This document shows, piece by piece, positions 1 to 8,968 of a stretch of 64,000 nucleotides of DNA (the first letter of the stretch is position 1; each line of letters starts with the position of its first letter). Under the pieces are notes generated by a model. The model made no database searches and was not told the origin of the DNA. It was given only the letters and a program-made list of their open reading frames with translations. The translations under genes were made by a program, and so were the position numbers. The DNA comes from Mycobacterium intermedium (lineage in GTDB: Bacteria > Actinomycetota > Actinomycetes > Mycobacteriales > Mycobacteriaceae), in NCBI RefSeq assembly GCF_002086275.1, contig NZ_MVHT01000004.1, positions 1-64,000 of the forward strand, in the 5' to 3' direction.

Positions 1-431
1 GGGCCCGGCAGCCCGGCCGCAGCCACCGCAGCGCCACCGTGGGGGGGTGCGGCGCGGCACGCCGTTTGGCGGCGAGGGGCGGCGGCCCCCAGCGACGGCC
101 ATTGATTGCCCTGCCCGGGAAAGACGAATGCGGTACGCGGCCTGGCACTCTGAGAGGATCGGGTCACCAGCGGGTGCTGGCGATTGTCGGCCAGCGCGCA
201 CAGCCCGGCCTCCAGTTCGCTGCGGTCCGCTGCTCGCACGAGAGCGCGGTGGCGACGCACGCGCCGGGTGCGCAGCAATGTAGCAGCCACCGCGTCGGGT
301 GTCGCCTCGGCTCGGCCCCGGCCGCGCAGATATTCGCGAATCGCGGCTGCGTCCTTTGCGATCAGCTCTTCTTCGTGCGCACTGAGCAACACCGGCACGC
401 GGTTGTCAGGCAGTCGGGCGTCCGGCATCAT
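1..431 (-). CDS. mbtD: Polyketide synthase, N-terminal part of an AT-starting protein (MbtD-like), partial at left edge
   Basis: Reading leftwards from ATG at 431 there is an open frame to base 1. The first ~100 residues form the usual docking/linker stretch before an acyltransferase (RVPVLLSAHEEELI, then an Arg-rich helix), followed by VFPGQGNQWPS, the classic start of a PKS acyltransferase domain. The active-site Ser region lies outside the window. Its start (ATGA) overlaps the stop of the upstream ketosynthase gene by 4 bp, so the two are probably translationally coupled. A KS-only protein followed by an AT-first protein is the arrangement of MbtC and MbtD in mycobactin synthesis. The symbol is by analogy; this could be a paralogue in another lipid or lipopeptide cluster. 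Confidence 0.72.
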   Translation of the reverse strand, partial: MMPDARLPDNRVPVLLSAHEEELIAKDAAAIREYLRGRGRAEATPDAVAATLLRTRRVRRHRALVRAADRSELEAGLCALADNRQHPLVTRSSQSARPRTAFVFPGQGNQWPSLGAAAPRRQTACRAAPPHGGAAVAAAGLPG

Positions 432-1747
432 GCGGCGTCCGGTATCGCGACAATCACATGCGCATTGGTGCCGCTGATGCCGAATGCGGAAACGGCCGCG
501 ATTCGCTGCCCGTCCACGGCGGGCCACGGTGTGAGTTGCTGTGCCAGCCGTAAACCCTGGTTTTCCCAGTCGAGTTCGTGACTGGCTTCAGCGGCATGCA
601 AGGTAGCTGGGATTGCACCGTGTTCGGCGGACACCAAAACCTTGGCCAGTCCCAGTCCGCCGGCAGCGGCTTGGGCGTGCCCAAAGTTGGACTTCACCGA
701 GCCCAATAACGGACCGCGGCCCGGTTCGGTTTCTCCGTATGTCTCCGCCAGCGAATGCAATTCAGTGAGATCACCCAATCTGGTTCCGGTACCGTGTCCT
801 TCGATCATTCCGACCTGTTCGGGCCAAACACCTGCCTGCCGCATGGCCCGGCGGAACAAGCGGCCCTGTGCCGCGCCAGACGGGGCGCTGATGCCCACAC
901 TTCTGCCGTCCTGATTGATCGCGCTGGAGCGGACTTCGGCGAGGACCCGCCTACCGTCGCGTAGTGCGGCCGACTTACGTTGCAGCACGAACATCGCCGC
1001 GCCTTCTGCCCAGACAGTTCCGCTCGCTGACGCACTGTATGGACGGCAGTGGCCGTCGTCGGAGAGGGCCTGGTGCTTGGAGAACTCGACGAAGAATCCG
1101 GGCGAGCCCATCACGCATACGCCGCCGGCCAGCGCCATGTCACAGTCGCCCGCCCGGAGGGATTGACCGGCAACATGAAACGCTGCCAGTGCCGACGAGC
1201 ATGAGGCGTCGATCGTCAGGGCCGGACCGGCGAGGTCCAACAGGTACGAGATCCTGCCGGAGATTACGCCGGATGCGGTGCCGGTGATCAAATGGCCGCT
1301 ATGGCGGGAGAACTCCGCCATTTGCGGACCATATCCGGTGAGGTAGGCGCCGACGTAGCAGCCAACGTCGTGTCCGGCCAGGTCATCCGGATTAATGCCG
1401 CCGCTTTCCAAGGCGCGCCAGGCGACCCGCAAGGCGACCCGCTGCTGTGGGTCCATTGCGATCGCCTCGCGTTGCGAAATCCCGAAGAACGCCGGATCGA
1501 ATGTCGTTGCGCCGCACAGGAACCCGCCAGAATCGAGAACGCGCTTGAACCCGGGACGGCATGAGCCGGTCAGCAGTTCACGAATGGGCCATCCACGATC
1601 GGTGGGCAGCGGGCTCAACGCTTCCTGGTTCGTCGACAGCAGCTGCCAGTAGTCCTCGGCCGTTTCGATACCGCCGGGCGCTTCGACGGCCATGCCGACG
1701 ACGACGACCGGGTCATGGTCGACGTTTTGAGGAGGGCTACCAGACAT
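428..1747 (-). CDS. mbtC: Stand-alone beta-ketoacyl synthase of a modular PKS (MbtC-like)
   Basis: A 439-residue protein made of a single ketosynthase domain. The active-site triad is intact: Cys183 in DASCSSA, His318 in EGHGTGT and His358 in KSNFGHAQ. Length and N-terminal wording (DPVVVVGMAVEAPGG) fit MbtC of mycobactin biosynthesis (about 444 aa), which elongates a chain with malonyl units loaded on the next protein. Start ATG at 1747 has no clear ribosome site. It is followed by an AT-starting PKS with a 4-bp overlap. Unlike the usual mycobactin locus, no MbtB-type NRPS lies directly upstream; instead there is a 443-bp gap and a thioesterase. It may therefore belong to a second, mycobactin-like or lipopeptide pathway. 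The family call is firm, the orthology is not. Confidence 0.8.
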   Translation of the reverse strand: MSGSPPQNVDHDPVVVVGMAVEAPGGIETAEDYWQLLSTNQEALSPLPTDRGWPIRELLTGSCRPGFKRVLDSGGFLCGATTFDPAFFGISQREAIAMDPQQRVALRVAWRALESGGINPDDLAGHDVGCYVGAYLTGYGPQMAEFSRHSGHLITGTASGVISGRISYLLDLAGPALTIDASCSSALAAFHVAGQSLRAGDCDMALAGGVCVMGSPGFFVEFSKHQALSDDGHCRPYSASASGTVWAEGAAMFVLQRKSAALRDGRRVLAEVRSSAINQDGRSVGISAPSGAAQGRLFRRAMRQAGVWPEQVGMIEGHGTGTRLGDLTELHSLAETYGETEPGRGPLLGSVKSNFGHAQAAAGGLGLAKVLVSAEHGAIPATLHAAEASHELDWENQGLRLAQQLTPWPAVDGQRIAAVSAFGISGTNAHVIVAIPDAA

Positions 1748-2190
1748 CGAAACGATTTGCTACGACCCGATGGCGGGGAGTCGACGCAATAACGCCCGAC
1801 GGCGGGCTCAGCTCAGTCCGCACCGCGCCCCCGACCTGACTGAGCGCGACGGCACCGTTGGGACAAGGAACCAGCTCAAGATTGCTACCTCCACTCGTTG
1901 GCGCTTGGCTTCCCGATGGTTTTGTGGTGGGCACATGTCATCGTCGTTCCGGTGAACCGCGCGGTCTCAAGGACCGGCGACGGACCGGCGACACCAACCG
2001 GCAACTCGATTTGTCTGCGTTGTCTGGCGCTGAGTACCCGAGCGGGCCGGATGCAAACTGTGAAAGAGATGTGAATCGCGCAATCCGCTTAGTTGTTTCC
2101 GAGGGCGGAGCTGTTAGGGCGCAATCGGTTTCGGCACTTCCGAGCCCGAGCAGGTGTTTACTGTCCGGTCAATTCAGCGTCAGACTGTTG
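1748..2190. other. Intergenic stretch without a convincing gene
   Basis: 443 bp between the thioesterase and ketosynthase genes, both on the minus strand. Short open frames here have no family-like composition and no ribosome-binding sites. I see no remnant of an NRPS or PKS domain, no intrinsic terminator and no 19-bp IdeR iron box. It may hold the promoter of the ketosynthase gene, but I cannot place one. Confidence 0.4.
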
Positions 2191-2949
2191 TCAGACATCG
2201 GTGATAACTCGATTGGCGAGGGTGTTGATGTGGTCATTGATGTAAAAGTGCCCACCGTCGAAATACGACGATGAGAACGAGCCGTCGGTGTGATCGGCCC
2301 ACCGCTGCAGTGACCGCGCATCGACACGGCGATCCTGCCGGGCGCCCACGGCGTGGATATCGGCGCGAATGCGCACTCCGTCGGTGCATTGGTAGCGGTT
2401 GAGTGCCTGATAGTCGCAACGCGCCGCGTTAATTAGCAGTTTCGCAAATTCTTCGTCGGCCAACAGTCGGGGGTCGGTTCCACCCAGGTTGGCAAGATCG
2501 TCGAGTAGCTGCCTGTCGTTTGTCGGCAGTTCAGGAAGGTTCCTGACGGTTGCAGGCACCGGACCGGCCGACACCCAAAGTTTTTGCACCGCAATGCCGT
2601 GTCTTTCGGCGAGACGGGCGAACTCGAAGGCCACCACGGCGCCCATGCTGTGCCCGAACAGGCGCAGCGGTGCCACCCGGCGCCAGGGTCCCGCCTGAAA
2701 CAGCCCGCGGGCAAGGTCGGGGATCGATTGCGGCGGCGGGTGATGCAGCCGCTCGGCGCGCTGCGGGTACTGCACGATGAACGTATCGCCACCGCCGGCC
2801 AAGGCGGTTGCGAACCTTCGGTAGCTCGCGGCGGCGGCTCCCGCGTGCGGAAACACCACGGTACCGCCGCGGTACGGCTGCCGGTTTGCTCCGGGCACAT
2901 GCTTGATCCATGGCGCAAATACGGTCGGCGGAGGATTCGTCCTAGTCAT
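2191..2949 (-). CDS. Type II thioesterase (external editing thioesterase of NRPS/PKS)
   Basis: 252 residues with the alpha/beta-hydrolase fold of type II thioesterases. The nucleophile Ser101 sits in GHSMG, an Asp near 206-210 and His234 in DGGHFY complete the triad, and the N-terminal VVFPHAGAAAASYR is the family's oxyanion-side motif. Such enzymes release mis-loaded acyl groups from carrier proteins. The ATG at 2949 is preceded on the minus strand by AGGAGA at good spacing. It lies upstream of, and in the same direction as, the KS and AT genes, so it probably proofreads that assembly line (compare MbtT of mycobactin synthesis). Divergent from the acyltransferase gene at 3331. Confidence 0.88.
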   Translation of the reverse strand: MTRTNPPPTVFAPWIKHVPGANRQPYRGGTVVFPHAGAAAASYRRFATALAGGGDTFIVQYPQRAERLHHPPPQSIPDLARGLFQAGPWRRVAPLRLFGHSMGAVVAFEFARLAERHGIAVQKLWVSAGPVPATVRNLPELPTNDRQLLDDLANLGGTDPRLLADEEFAKLLINAARCDYQALNRYQCTDGVRIRADIHAVGARQDRRVDARSLQRWADHTDGSFSSSYFDGGHFYINDHINTLANRVITDV

Positions 2950-3330
2950 TGTGTTCTCCTATGGACTCGGCGACTCGGGCCGCTCTGTTTAGCGGGCGGG
3001 TCATGCCTGCTGGGGACGTGATCGTCCGCGCAATACGGCAGTTCCCCGACAGGCCGATGTCAAACGCGCGCGGCACGCATAGATGACGTGTGTTGAATCA
3101 CGTTGTACGTCCGCGTCAATACGGAACGAGTCGCTGTCCTGGCGTGCGGTTGGTGGACGAAATGGACAGCGAGCGAATGCGTCCCGAATCGAGTCCGCTT
3201 AGCATCGATAAAAGCGGCTACTCTGCGGGCAGCGGCCGTGCATGGGTGTCCAGCCGCACGTACACCAAGAAACCGAAAGCTCACCATTGCTAGACCAGTA
3301 CAATCGGTGCGCGCGTCTGTGAGAAGCAAC
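2950..3330. other. Divergent intergenic region (thioesterase / acyltransferase genes)
   Basis: 381 bp separating two divergently transcribed genes; promoters for both must lie here. The plus-strand open frame continues upstream to 3103, but its residues there are Arg-rich and unlike the family, so I treat it as non-coding. No iron box, long palindrome or riboswitch-like structure is visible. Confidence 0.4.
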
Positions 3331-4695
3331 GTGTCCAAGCCCGAAGCGCGGCAAGATAATCAGCTGTCGTTCATGGATCAGGCCATGTTCTCTTCAATGC
3401 GTGCCATCGGGCGCTCCGCAGTCGTCCAGTGTGTGTGGATTTACGAGCACGACATTAACTTGGCGGGGCTGAGGCGGTTTCATCAAAATCTCGGCCGCGG
3501 ATTGTTGGGGCGGCGCATCGAGCGTTCAACGCTGCCTTTCGCTCGCGACCGTTGGGTGTGCGACCCCGGACCCGCCGATATTGTCATTGACCAGCGCGTT
3601 CGCCCCCGTTGCGAACTGAGTGACTGGGTGGACGAATGTGCGCAACGACGGGTGGATCCCGAATATGGGCCCGGTTGGCACCTTGCGATGGCGCCCCTGA
3701 CTGACGGCTCGACCGCGGTGAGCTTGGTGGCTTCGCATTGTTTGATCGACGGACTGGGAATCGTCGGCGCGGTCGCGGATGCGGCGAGCGGCAAGACCGC
3801 GGAACCTGCTTATCCGCCCCCTCGCTCACGAACCCGACGGCGCGCAATAATTGAGGACGCCCGCCAAACCGCGCGCGACGCACCCGAGATCGGACGGGCG
3901 GTCGTCGCGGTGGGCAAAATGACGCGTGGGCGGGCTGATTCGGCCAAGTCGACAAGACCGCCGTTCGACGCCGCGGACGACGTTGCCGGTCATGAGCCAA
4001 TTGCGGTGCCCGCCATCGTCATCCATATACCAGCAGATGATTGGGATGCACGCGCAAGAACGCTTCGCGGAAGAAGTCACCACCTCGCCACGGGATTGGC
4101 GGCGAAACTCGGTGAATATCTGGGGCGCCGACGTGCCGATGACGGTTACGTCATTTTGCAGGTTCCACTCAGCGACCGCACAGAAGGCGACACCCGCGCC
4201 AACACGCTCGCGTTTGTCAGTGTGAACGTGGACCCGACCGGCGTAACCAGCGACCTGACCGACACCCGTGCCGCGATCAGGAAAACCTTCGAGTCTTTGC
4301 GGAATGCGCCAGAACAGGCATCGCCGACGACTGCGCTCTCTCCGCTGGTCACATTCGCGCCGAAGCGCTTACTGAAGCGGGTGACCGAGGAGGCATTCGC
4401 CTATGCGGATCTTCCGGTGGCGTGTTCCAGCATGGGCGATCTGACACCCATGGCTGCCCGCCCCGATGGAACCGAGGCCGAATACGTATTCGGTCGCGGA
4501 GTGATTCAAGGCATCACGCGGGAACAACTCGAGCGTACCCACGGCGAGCTCGCCCTGTGGTTCCTGCGAATCGGTGGCATGATGTGCATCACCGTCGCCG
4601 CTTATCAGCCTGGTGGGAGCTACTCCAAGCGCGAACTGCGCGCGCTGGTAGCGAAAACGCTGGCTGAGTTCGACCTCAACGGCGTGATCGAATGA
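3331..4695 (+). CDS. Condensation/WS-DGAT/PapA-fold acyltransferase
   Basis: 454 residues from GTG at 3331, chosen because GAGAAG lies just upstream and because residues encoded further 5' look non-coding. The chloramphenicol-acetyltransferase-like catalytic motif HxxxDG is present as HCLIDG at residues 136-141 (His136, Asp140). A second-half motif seen in NRPS condensation domains (DFGWG) is not obvious, which fits stand-alone acyltransferases such as the PapA or wax-ester-synthase type. Likely role: transfer of an acyl chain to an alcohol or amine of the product made by the adjacent PKS. It is 80 bp upstream of a P450 in the same orientation. The exact substrate is unknown; the family call is moderately sure. 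Confidence 0.68.
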   Translation: MSKPEARQDNQLSFMDQAMFSSMRAIGRSAVVQCVWIYEHDINLAGLRRFHQNLGRGLLGRRIERSTLPFARDRWVCDPGPADIVIDQRVRPRCELSDWVDECAQRRVDPEYGPGWHLAMAPLTDGSTAVSLVASHCLIDGLGIVGAVADAASGKTAEPAYPPPRSRTRRRAIIEDARQTARDAPEIGRAVVAVGKMTRGRADSAKSTRPPFDAADDVAGHEPIAVPAIVIHIPADDWDARARTLRGRSHHLATGLAAKLGEYLGRRRADDGYVILQVPLSDRTEGDTRANTLAFVSVNVDPTGVTSDLTDTRAAIRKTFESLRNAPEQASPTTALSPLVTFAPKRLLKRVTEEAFAYADLPVACSSMGDLTPMAARPDGTEAEYVFGRGVIQGITREQLERTHGELALWFLRIGGMMCITVAAYQPGGSYSKRELRALVAKTLAEFDLNGVIE

Positions 4696-4775
4696 GCTGG
4701 CGCTCCGTGGATATCGTTGTGCCGCGCGTTCATTCGCTCCTCTCTTTGATTAATTCCGGCTGCGGTGGGTAAGCC

Positions 4776-6161
4776 ATGCGCGTGACACCCCTGCATGGTC
4801 GCCGACCCGCCGTCGTTACGCGCAAACCGGCAAACGGCTGGACCCACACCGAGTCGCCGTCAACCAATTTGCCTCCGGGGCCGCCACGAATAATCCCCAA
4901 GGCGCTGCAGGGGATTGCGTTCTTCACCCAACGGCGCTGGGTCACTGAACAGCTCGCGCGCCGCTACGGCGGAGCGTTCAGGCTCGACGTCCCGGTGTTC
5001 GGCCGGCTCGTGGTCGTGGTCGATCCGAGTTTGGCCAGGCAGATCTTCAGAAACAGATCGGACGAGCTTGGCGCCATCCAGCCAAACCTGAGTCGCCTCT
5101 TGGGTTCGGGTTCGGTGTTCGGGCTTGAGGGTGAGGATCACAGGCAGCGACGGAAATTGCTGGCTCGCCCCTTTCACGCCAACAATATGAAGAACTTCGA
5201 GCGGATAGTCGAAGAGGAAACGCTGCGGGAAATCGAGACGTGGCCCAACGGAAAGGCTTTCGCCACACTACCGCCGATGAAGCGGATCACGCTCAATGTC
5301 ATCTTACGGGCGGTCTTCGGGGCGGAAGGGGACGACTTCGAGGAGTTGCGACGAGTTATCCTGCCGTGGGCCAAATTAGGCTCTCGGCTGTCTACGCTTC
5401 CGATGCCGGCCAAAACGTATGGCCGTTACACGCCGTGGGGTCGCCTGGCCGAATGGCGTAAAAAGTACGACGCAATCGTTGATCGAATGATCGATAAGGC
5501 ACGGGCCACTGCTGCGACGGCGGACCATACCGACATCCTTTCGCTGATGTTGCAAAGTACATACGATGACGGCTCAGGCATGTCACGCAAGGATATTCGA
5601 GACGACCTGCTGACACTCCTGGTTGCCGGACACGAAACCACGGCGACCACCCTGGCCTGGGTGTTCGACCGGCTGAGCCGCGAGCCGGAAATACTTTCGG
5701 CGCTCGTCGAGGAAGCGGACACGGACGACAACGAATTGCGCCATGCTGCGATCTACGAGGTCCAACGCACCAGGGCCGTCATCGACTTTTCCGGTAGGCG
5801 GGTGCGGGCACCGGCGTTGAAACTCGATGATTGGGTGATCCCGAATGGCTACTCCATTGTGGTGAGTATTTCGCAATGCCACGCTAACTCAGATGCGTTT
5901 CCCGATCCCGGTCGCTACGATCCGCAGCGTTACATCGACGGTAAGCCGTCGCCCTTTGCGTGGATACCGTTCGGCGGTGGCACGCGGCGCTGCGCAGGCG
6001 CCGCATTCGCGAAAATGGAAATGGATGTGGTGTTGCGGACTGTATTGCGCCACTTGGTAGTTGAGCCCAATTCAGCGGGGCCGGAGAAACTACGTGCGGG
6101 TGGCCTTGGGTATCTCCCGAAAGATGGTGGTCGGGTCGTCGTGCGGCCACGTGCGAGTTAG
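4776..6161 (+). CDS. Cytochrome P450 (CYP135/136/138-like)
   Basis: 461-residue P450. I-helix oxygen-binding motif AGHETT at 284-289, K-helix ExxR (E328, R331) and heme-binding FGGGTRRCAGAAF with Cys406. The N-terminus (NLPPGP, then a short helix) and the loop between ExxR and the heme resemble the CYP135/CYP138 group of mycobacteria rather than bacterial class I P450s of about 400 aa. Start ATG at 4776; 80 bp after the acyltransferase gene. It probably tailors the product of this small biosynthetic region, but no ferredoxin gene is adjacent. Subfamily assignment is tentative. Confidence 0.87.
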   Translation: MRVTPLHGRRPAVVTRKPANGWTHTESPSTNLPPGPPRIIPKALQGIAFFTQRRWVTEQLARRYGGAFRLDVPVFGRLVVVVDPSLARQIFRNRSDELGAIQPNLSRLLGSGSVFGLEGEDHRQRRKLLARPFHANNMKNFERIVEEETLREIETWPNGKAFATLPPMKRITLNVILRAVFGAEGDDFEELRRVILPWAKLGSRLSTLPMPAKTYGRYTPWGRLAEWRKKYDAIVDRMIDKARATAATADHTDILSLMLQSTYDDGSGMSRKDIRDDLLTLLVAGHETTATTLAWVFDRLSREPEILSALVEEADTDDNELRHAAIYEVQRTRAVIDFSGRRVRAPALKLDDWVIPNGYSIVVSISQCHANSDAFPDPGRYDPQRYIDGKPSPFAWIPFGGGTRRCAGAAFAKMEMDVVLRTVLRHLVVEPNSAGPEKLRAGGLGYLPKDGGRVVVRPRAS

Positions 6162-6188
6162 CGTCGCTGCCGACAGACAGCATTGTCT

Positions 6189-6219
6189 CAGTTTGAATCC
6201 AGTGTTATTCCAGTTTGAA
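6189..6219 (+). repeat. Direct repeat CAGTTTGAA x2, possible regulator site
   Basis: CAGTTTGAA occurs at 6189-6197 and again at 6211-6219, i.e. 22 bp apart or about two helical turns, within the 87 bp before the ABC transporter start. It could be a tandem activator site. The evidence is spacing and exact repetition only. Confidence 0.3.
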
Positions 6220-6248
6220 GCCGTACGATTCGGCTACAGGTAGTCACT

Positions 6249-8801
6249 ATGAGCGCAATTGCCGTCGCCCCCGTTCTTGTCGTCAAGGGCGGTGGAACAC
6301 AACGTCGTTTCGCGGCAGGTTGCGACGCGGTCGTGGGTAGCGACCCGCGTGCCGACCTTCCGCTCGCCGATCCCTCGATAGCCGGTGCCCACCTGCTTTT
6401 GCGGTTTGATCGGGACAGGTGGGTGGCGATCGACAACGGCACGCGCGGCGGTACTTTCGTCAACCATCGCCGCGTGCAGTCTTTCGACATTTGCGACGGC
6501 CAAACTGTCAACATCGGCGATCCCGAAGGCCCGTGTCTGACTTTTGAAGTAGCAACGGAGGGGAAGTCGGCCGAGCGACCACCAACCGCGGCGCCGACCC
6601 GTGCAGTCCAGGCGCACCCGCACCCCGGTCCGGCTCGGGGTCTGGTGCCGGCTCAGCCGCTGCATCCTGTCAGCCACCCACGGCCTACTGAGGCGTCGAC
6701 ACAACCGAGCGCGCTGCCACAACGTCGGCCGCGCAAGGTAATCAGCCAACGTCTGGCGCCCCCGCCGCCCCCGCGGGACGTGGTCCCGCCCCGACGGATG
6801 TCCACACCCGATAACGCGCCGCCGGATACCTCAAACCTCGCGACGAAGGCGCTACGGGTCCTTCGGCCGCGAGTAAGCAAATCGGAACTGCCACCGGGTA
6901 TTACGACGATCGGCCGTTCCAAGGACAACGGCATCGTTGTCTCCGACGTCTTGGCATCGCGTTGCCATGCTTTCCTGGTCCAAACGCCCATCGGCACCGA
7001 AATTCGGGATTTCGACAGCACGAACGGGACGTACGTCAACGGGATCCGCGTCGGATCAGCCCTGCTGGAAGAGGGCAACGTCGTCACCATCGGCAATACC
7101 GATTTGGTATTCGCCGACGGAAAATTGCTCGACGAAAAGCAGGCCGAGAGGCTAGTCGGCGGCTTGCAGGTCAACTCCGTGCGGTTCAGCGTCGACGGTA
7201 AGGAACTGCTCGACAACGTCTCTCTGGCCGCTCGGCCGGGCACCCTGACCGCAATCATCGGCGGCTCGGGCGCGGGTAAAACCACCCTGGCCAGGCTCAT
7301 CGCCGGCTACACACGGCCCAGCGCCGGTTCGGTCACTTTTGACGGACACGACATTCACGCCAATTACACCACCCTGCGAAGCCGGATCGGCATGGTCCCG
7401 CAGGATGATGTGGTTCACCGTCAGCTGACGGTCAACCAGGCATTGGGGTACGCAGCCGAACTACGGCTGCCGCCGGACACCAGCAAGGCCGATCGCGACC
7501 AGGTGGTGGCTCGAGTGCTCGGGGAGCTCGGGCTCAGCGAGCACGGCGACACCAGGGTCGACAAACTGTCCGGAGGGCAGCGCAAACGCGCTTCGGTGGC
7601 GTTGGAGCTGCTGACGGGGCCGTCCTTGCTGATGCTTGACGAGCCGACCACGGGTCTCGACCCGGCGTTGGATTCTCAAGTCATGGTCATGCTGCGCGAG
7701 CTCGCGGATGCAGGCCGCACGGTGGTGGTGGTGACGCACTCGGTGTCCTATCTCGACCTGTGTGATCAGGTGCTGTTGATGGCGCCCGGCGGCAGAACGG
7801 CCTATTTCGGCCCACCCGACCAAATCCAATCGGTGATGGGAAGTACCAACTGGGCCCGCATCTTCCTCGACGTGGGCGCCAATCCCGAAGAAGCCAAGCG
7901 GCGCTTCCTGTCTCAAAAGCGGGCGGAGCCCCGCCTGCCGAGGGCGGCGAGGCCCGGCGACCTCGGCGAGCCGGTGAACGTCGACGTCAAGCGGCAGTTT
8001 CTGACGCTTGCGCGGCGCCAAGTTCGGTTGGTCGTTTCCGACCGCTACTACACCGCATTCCTAGCCATCCTGCCCTTCATTCTCGGGGCGCTCGCGTTGA
8101 CCGTTCCGGGCCACTCCGGATTTGGCTATGCCGACCCAAACGGTAAGACGCCCGCCGAGCCCGCGCAGATTCTGGTCTTGCTGATTGTTGGGGCTGTCTT
8201 CATGGGGAACGCCCTGACCATCCGTGACCTGATCGGCGAGCGCGCCATCTTTCACCGAGAGCAGGCCTTCGGCGTGTCCACCCGTGCCTACCTGATGGCC
8301 AAGGTGGTCGTGTTCGCCGGCTTCGCGACCCTGCAAGCCGCCGTTGTCACCACCATCACCCTCATCGGTAAAGGCGCGCCGACTAGGGGTGCGGTGCTCT
8401 TGGGTAATCCGACGCTGGAGCTGTTCGTGGCCGTCGCGACGACGTGCGTTGCCTCGGCCATGCTGGGGTTGGTTCTCTCGTCGGTGGCTCGCTCCAGCGA
8501 ACAGATCCTGCCGCTACTGGTGGTGGCGATCATGGTGCAGCTGGTGTTCTCCAGCGGGATGATCCCTGTGACAAACCGCGTGGTACTTGACCAGCTGTCC
8601 TGGCTGGCGCCCGCACGTTGGGGGTTCGCCGCGTCCGCGGCGACGATCGACTTGAATGCCGTCGAACCCAGTCCGTTCAGCCCGAAGGACAGCCACTGGA
8701 ACCACGACGCGGGCGCGTGGCTGCTGGACATGGCCATGCTCGCGGTGTTGTCCGTCGTCTACGGCGGGATCGTACTGTGGAAGACCAGGCTGAAGCGCTG
8801 A
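6249..8801 (+). CDS. FHA-domain ABC transporter, Rv1747-like exporter
   Basis: 850 residues. Order: N-terminal FHA1 (~25-80), Pro/Thr-rich linker (~100-205), FHA2 (~217-283), ABC ATPase (Walker A GGSGAGKTT near 338-346; signature LSGGQRKR from 440; Walker B LLMLDEP with Asp464) and a C-terminal ABC-2 membrane domain with about six hydrophobic helices (~600-845). Rv1747 of M. tuberculosis has this plan, is phosphorylated by PknF and binds phosphothreonine through its FHA domains. Here FHA2 keeps the GR and SRxH binding residues, whereas FHA1 has GS and AGAH in their place. No kinase gene is adjacent. Position after PKS, acyltransferase and P450 genes suggests export of their lipid product; this is inference. 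Confidence 0.92.
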   Translation: MSAIAVAPVLVVKGGGTQRRFAAGCDAVVGSDPRADLPLADPSIAGAHLLLRFDRDRWVAIDNGTRGGTFVNHRRVQSFDICDGQTVNIGDPEGPCLTFEVATEGKSAERPPTAAPTRAVQAHPHPGPARGLVPAQPLHPVSHPRPTEASTQPSALPQRRPRKVISQRLAPPPPPRDVVPPRRMSTPDNAPPDTSNLATKALRVLRPRVSKSELPPGITTIGRSKDNGIVVSDVLASRCHAFLVQTPIGTEIRDFDSTNGTYVNGIRVGSALLEEGNVVTIGNTDLVFADGKLLDEKQAERLVGGLQVNSVRFSVDGKELLDNVSLAARPGTLTAIIGGSGAGKTTLARLIAGYTRPSAGSVTFDGHDIHANYTTLRSRIGMVPQDDVVHRQLTVNQALGYAAELRLPPDTSKADRDQVVARVLGELGLSEHGDTRVDKLSGGQRKRASVALELLTGPSLLMLDEPTTGLDPALDSQVMVMLRELADAGRTVVVVTHSVSYLDLCDQVLLMAPGGRTAYFGPPDQIQSVMGSTNWARIFLDVGANPEEAKRRFLSQKRAEPRLPRAARPGDLGEPVNVDVKRQFLTLARRQVRLVVSDRYYTAFLAILPFILGALALTVPGHSGFGYADPNGKTPAEPAQILVLLIVGAVFMGNALTIRDLIGERAIFHREQAFGVSTRAYLMAKVVVFAGFATLQAAVVTTITLIGKGAPTRGAVLLGNPTLELFVAVATTCVASAMLGLVLSSVARSSEQILPLLVVAIMVQLVFSSGMIPVTNRVVLDQLSWLAPARWGFAASAATIDLNAVEPSPFSPKDSHWNHDAGAWLLDMAMLAVLSVVYGGIVLWKTRLKR

Positions 8802-8828
8802 CGCTGGGCCGTCCACGGTAAGCGTTTG

Positions 8829-8865
8829 ACCAGCTCAGCTGGTGGTATTGGCATTCTCTTTTTTT
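8829..8865 (+). terminator. Weak candidate terminator after the ABC transporter
   Basis: A perfect 7-bp inverted repeat ACCAGCT-C-AGCTGGT (8829-8843) lies 28 bp after the transporter stop, followed after 15 bp by a run of seven T (8859-8865). The hairpin is short and the T-run is not adjacent, so this is only a candidate. Confidence 0.35.
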
Positions 8866-8884
8866 GCAAGTACGTTATGCACTG

Positions 8885-8968
8885 ATGGATAACGCAGCAC
8901 ACACCCCATCGGGTATTCCGCGCGCGCTGATATCGGCGCGGACGGCAACCTGGAACGAGTCGCGCTGA
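8885..8968 (+). CDS. Possible 27-residue upstream ORF of the B12-binding subunit
   Basis: ATG at 8885 opens a 27-codon frame whose TGA (8966-8968) directly abuts the ATG of the B12-binding protein. The peptide (MDNAAHTPSGIPRAL...) has no recognised domain. It could be a leader peptide or a remnant, or simply chance. No strong ribosome site is seen. Confidence 0.22.
   Translation: MDNAAHTPSGIPRALISARTATWNESR

Noticed and set aside
39..581. 180-residue plus-strand open frame at the left edge
   Set aside because: Covers the AT and KS genes on the other strand, whose FPGQG and SNFGH motifs are real.
3103..3330. N-terminal extension of the acyltransferase
   Set aside because: Residues are unlike the family and there is no ribosome site; GTG 3331 has one.
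1748..3330. IdeR iron box that would support mycobactin-type regulation
   Set aside because: I looked for the TTAGGTTAGG-CTAACCTAA type palindrome in both gaps and found none.
8802..8968. Cobalamin riboswitch before the B12-binding gene
   Set aside because: Only 166 bp, with no B12-box-like GCCACTG segment and no multi-hairpin layout.
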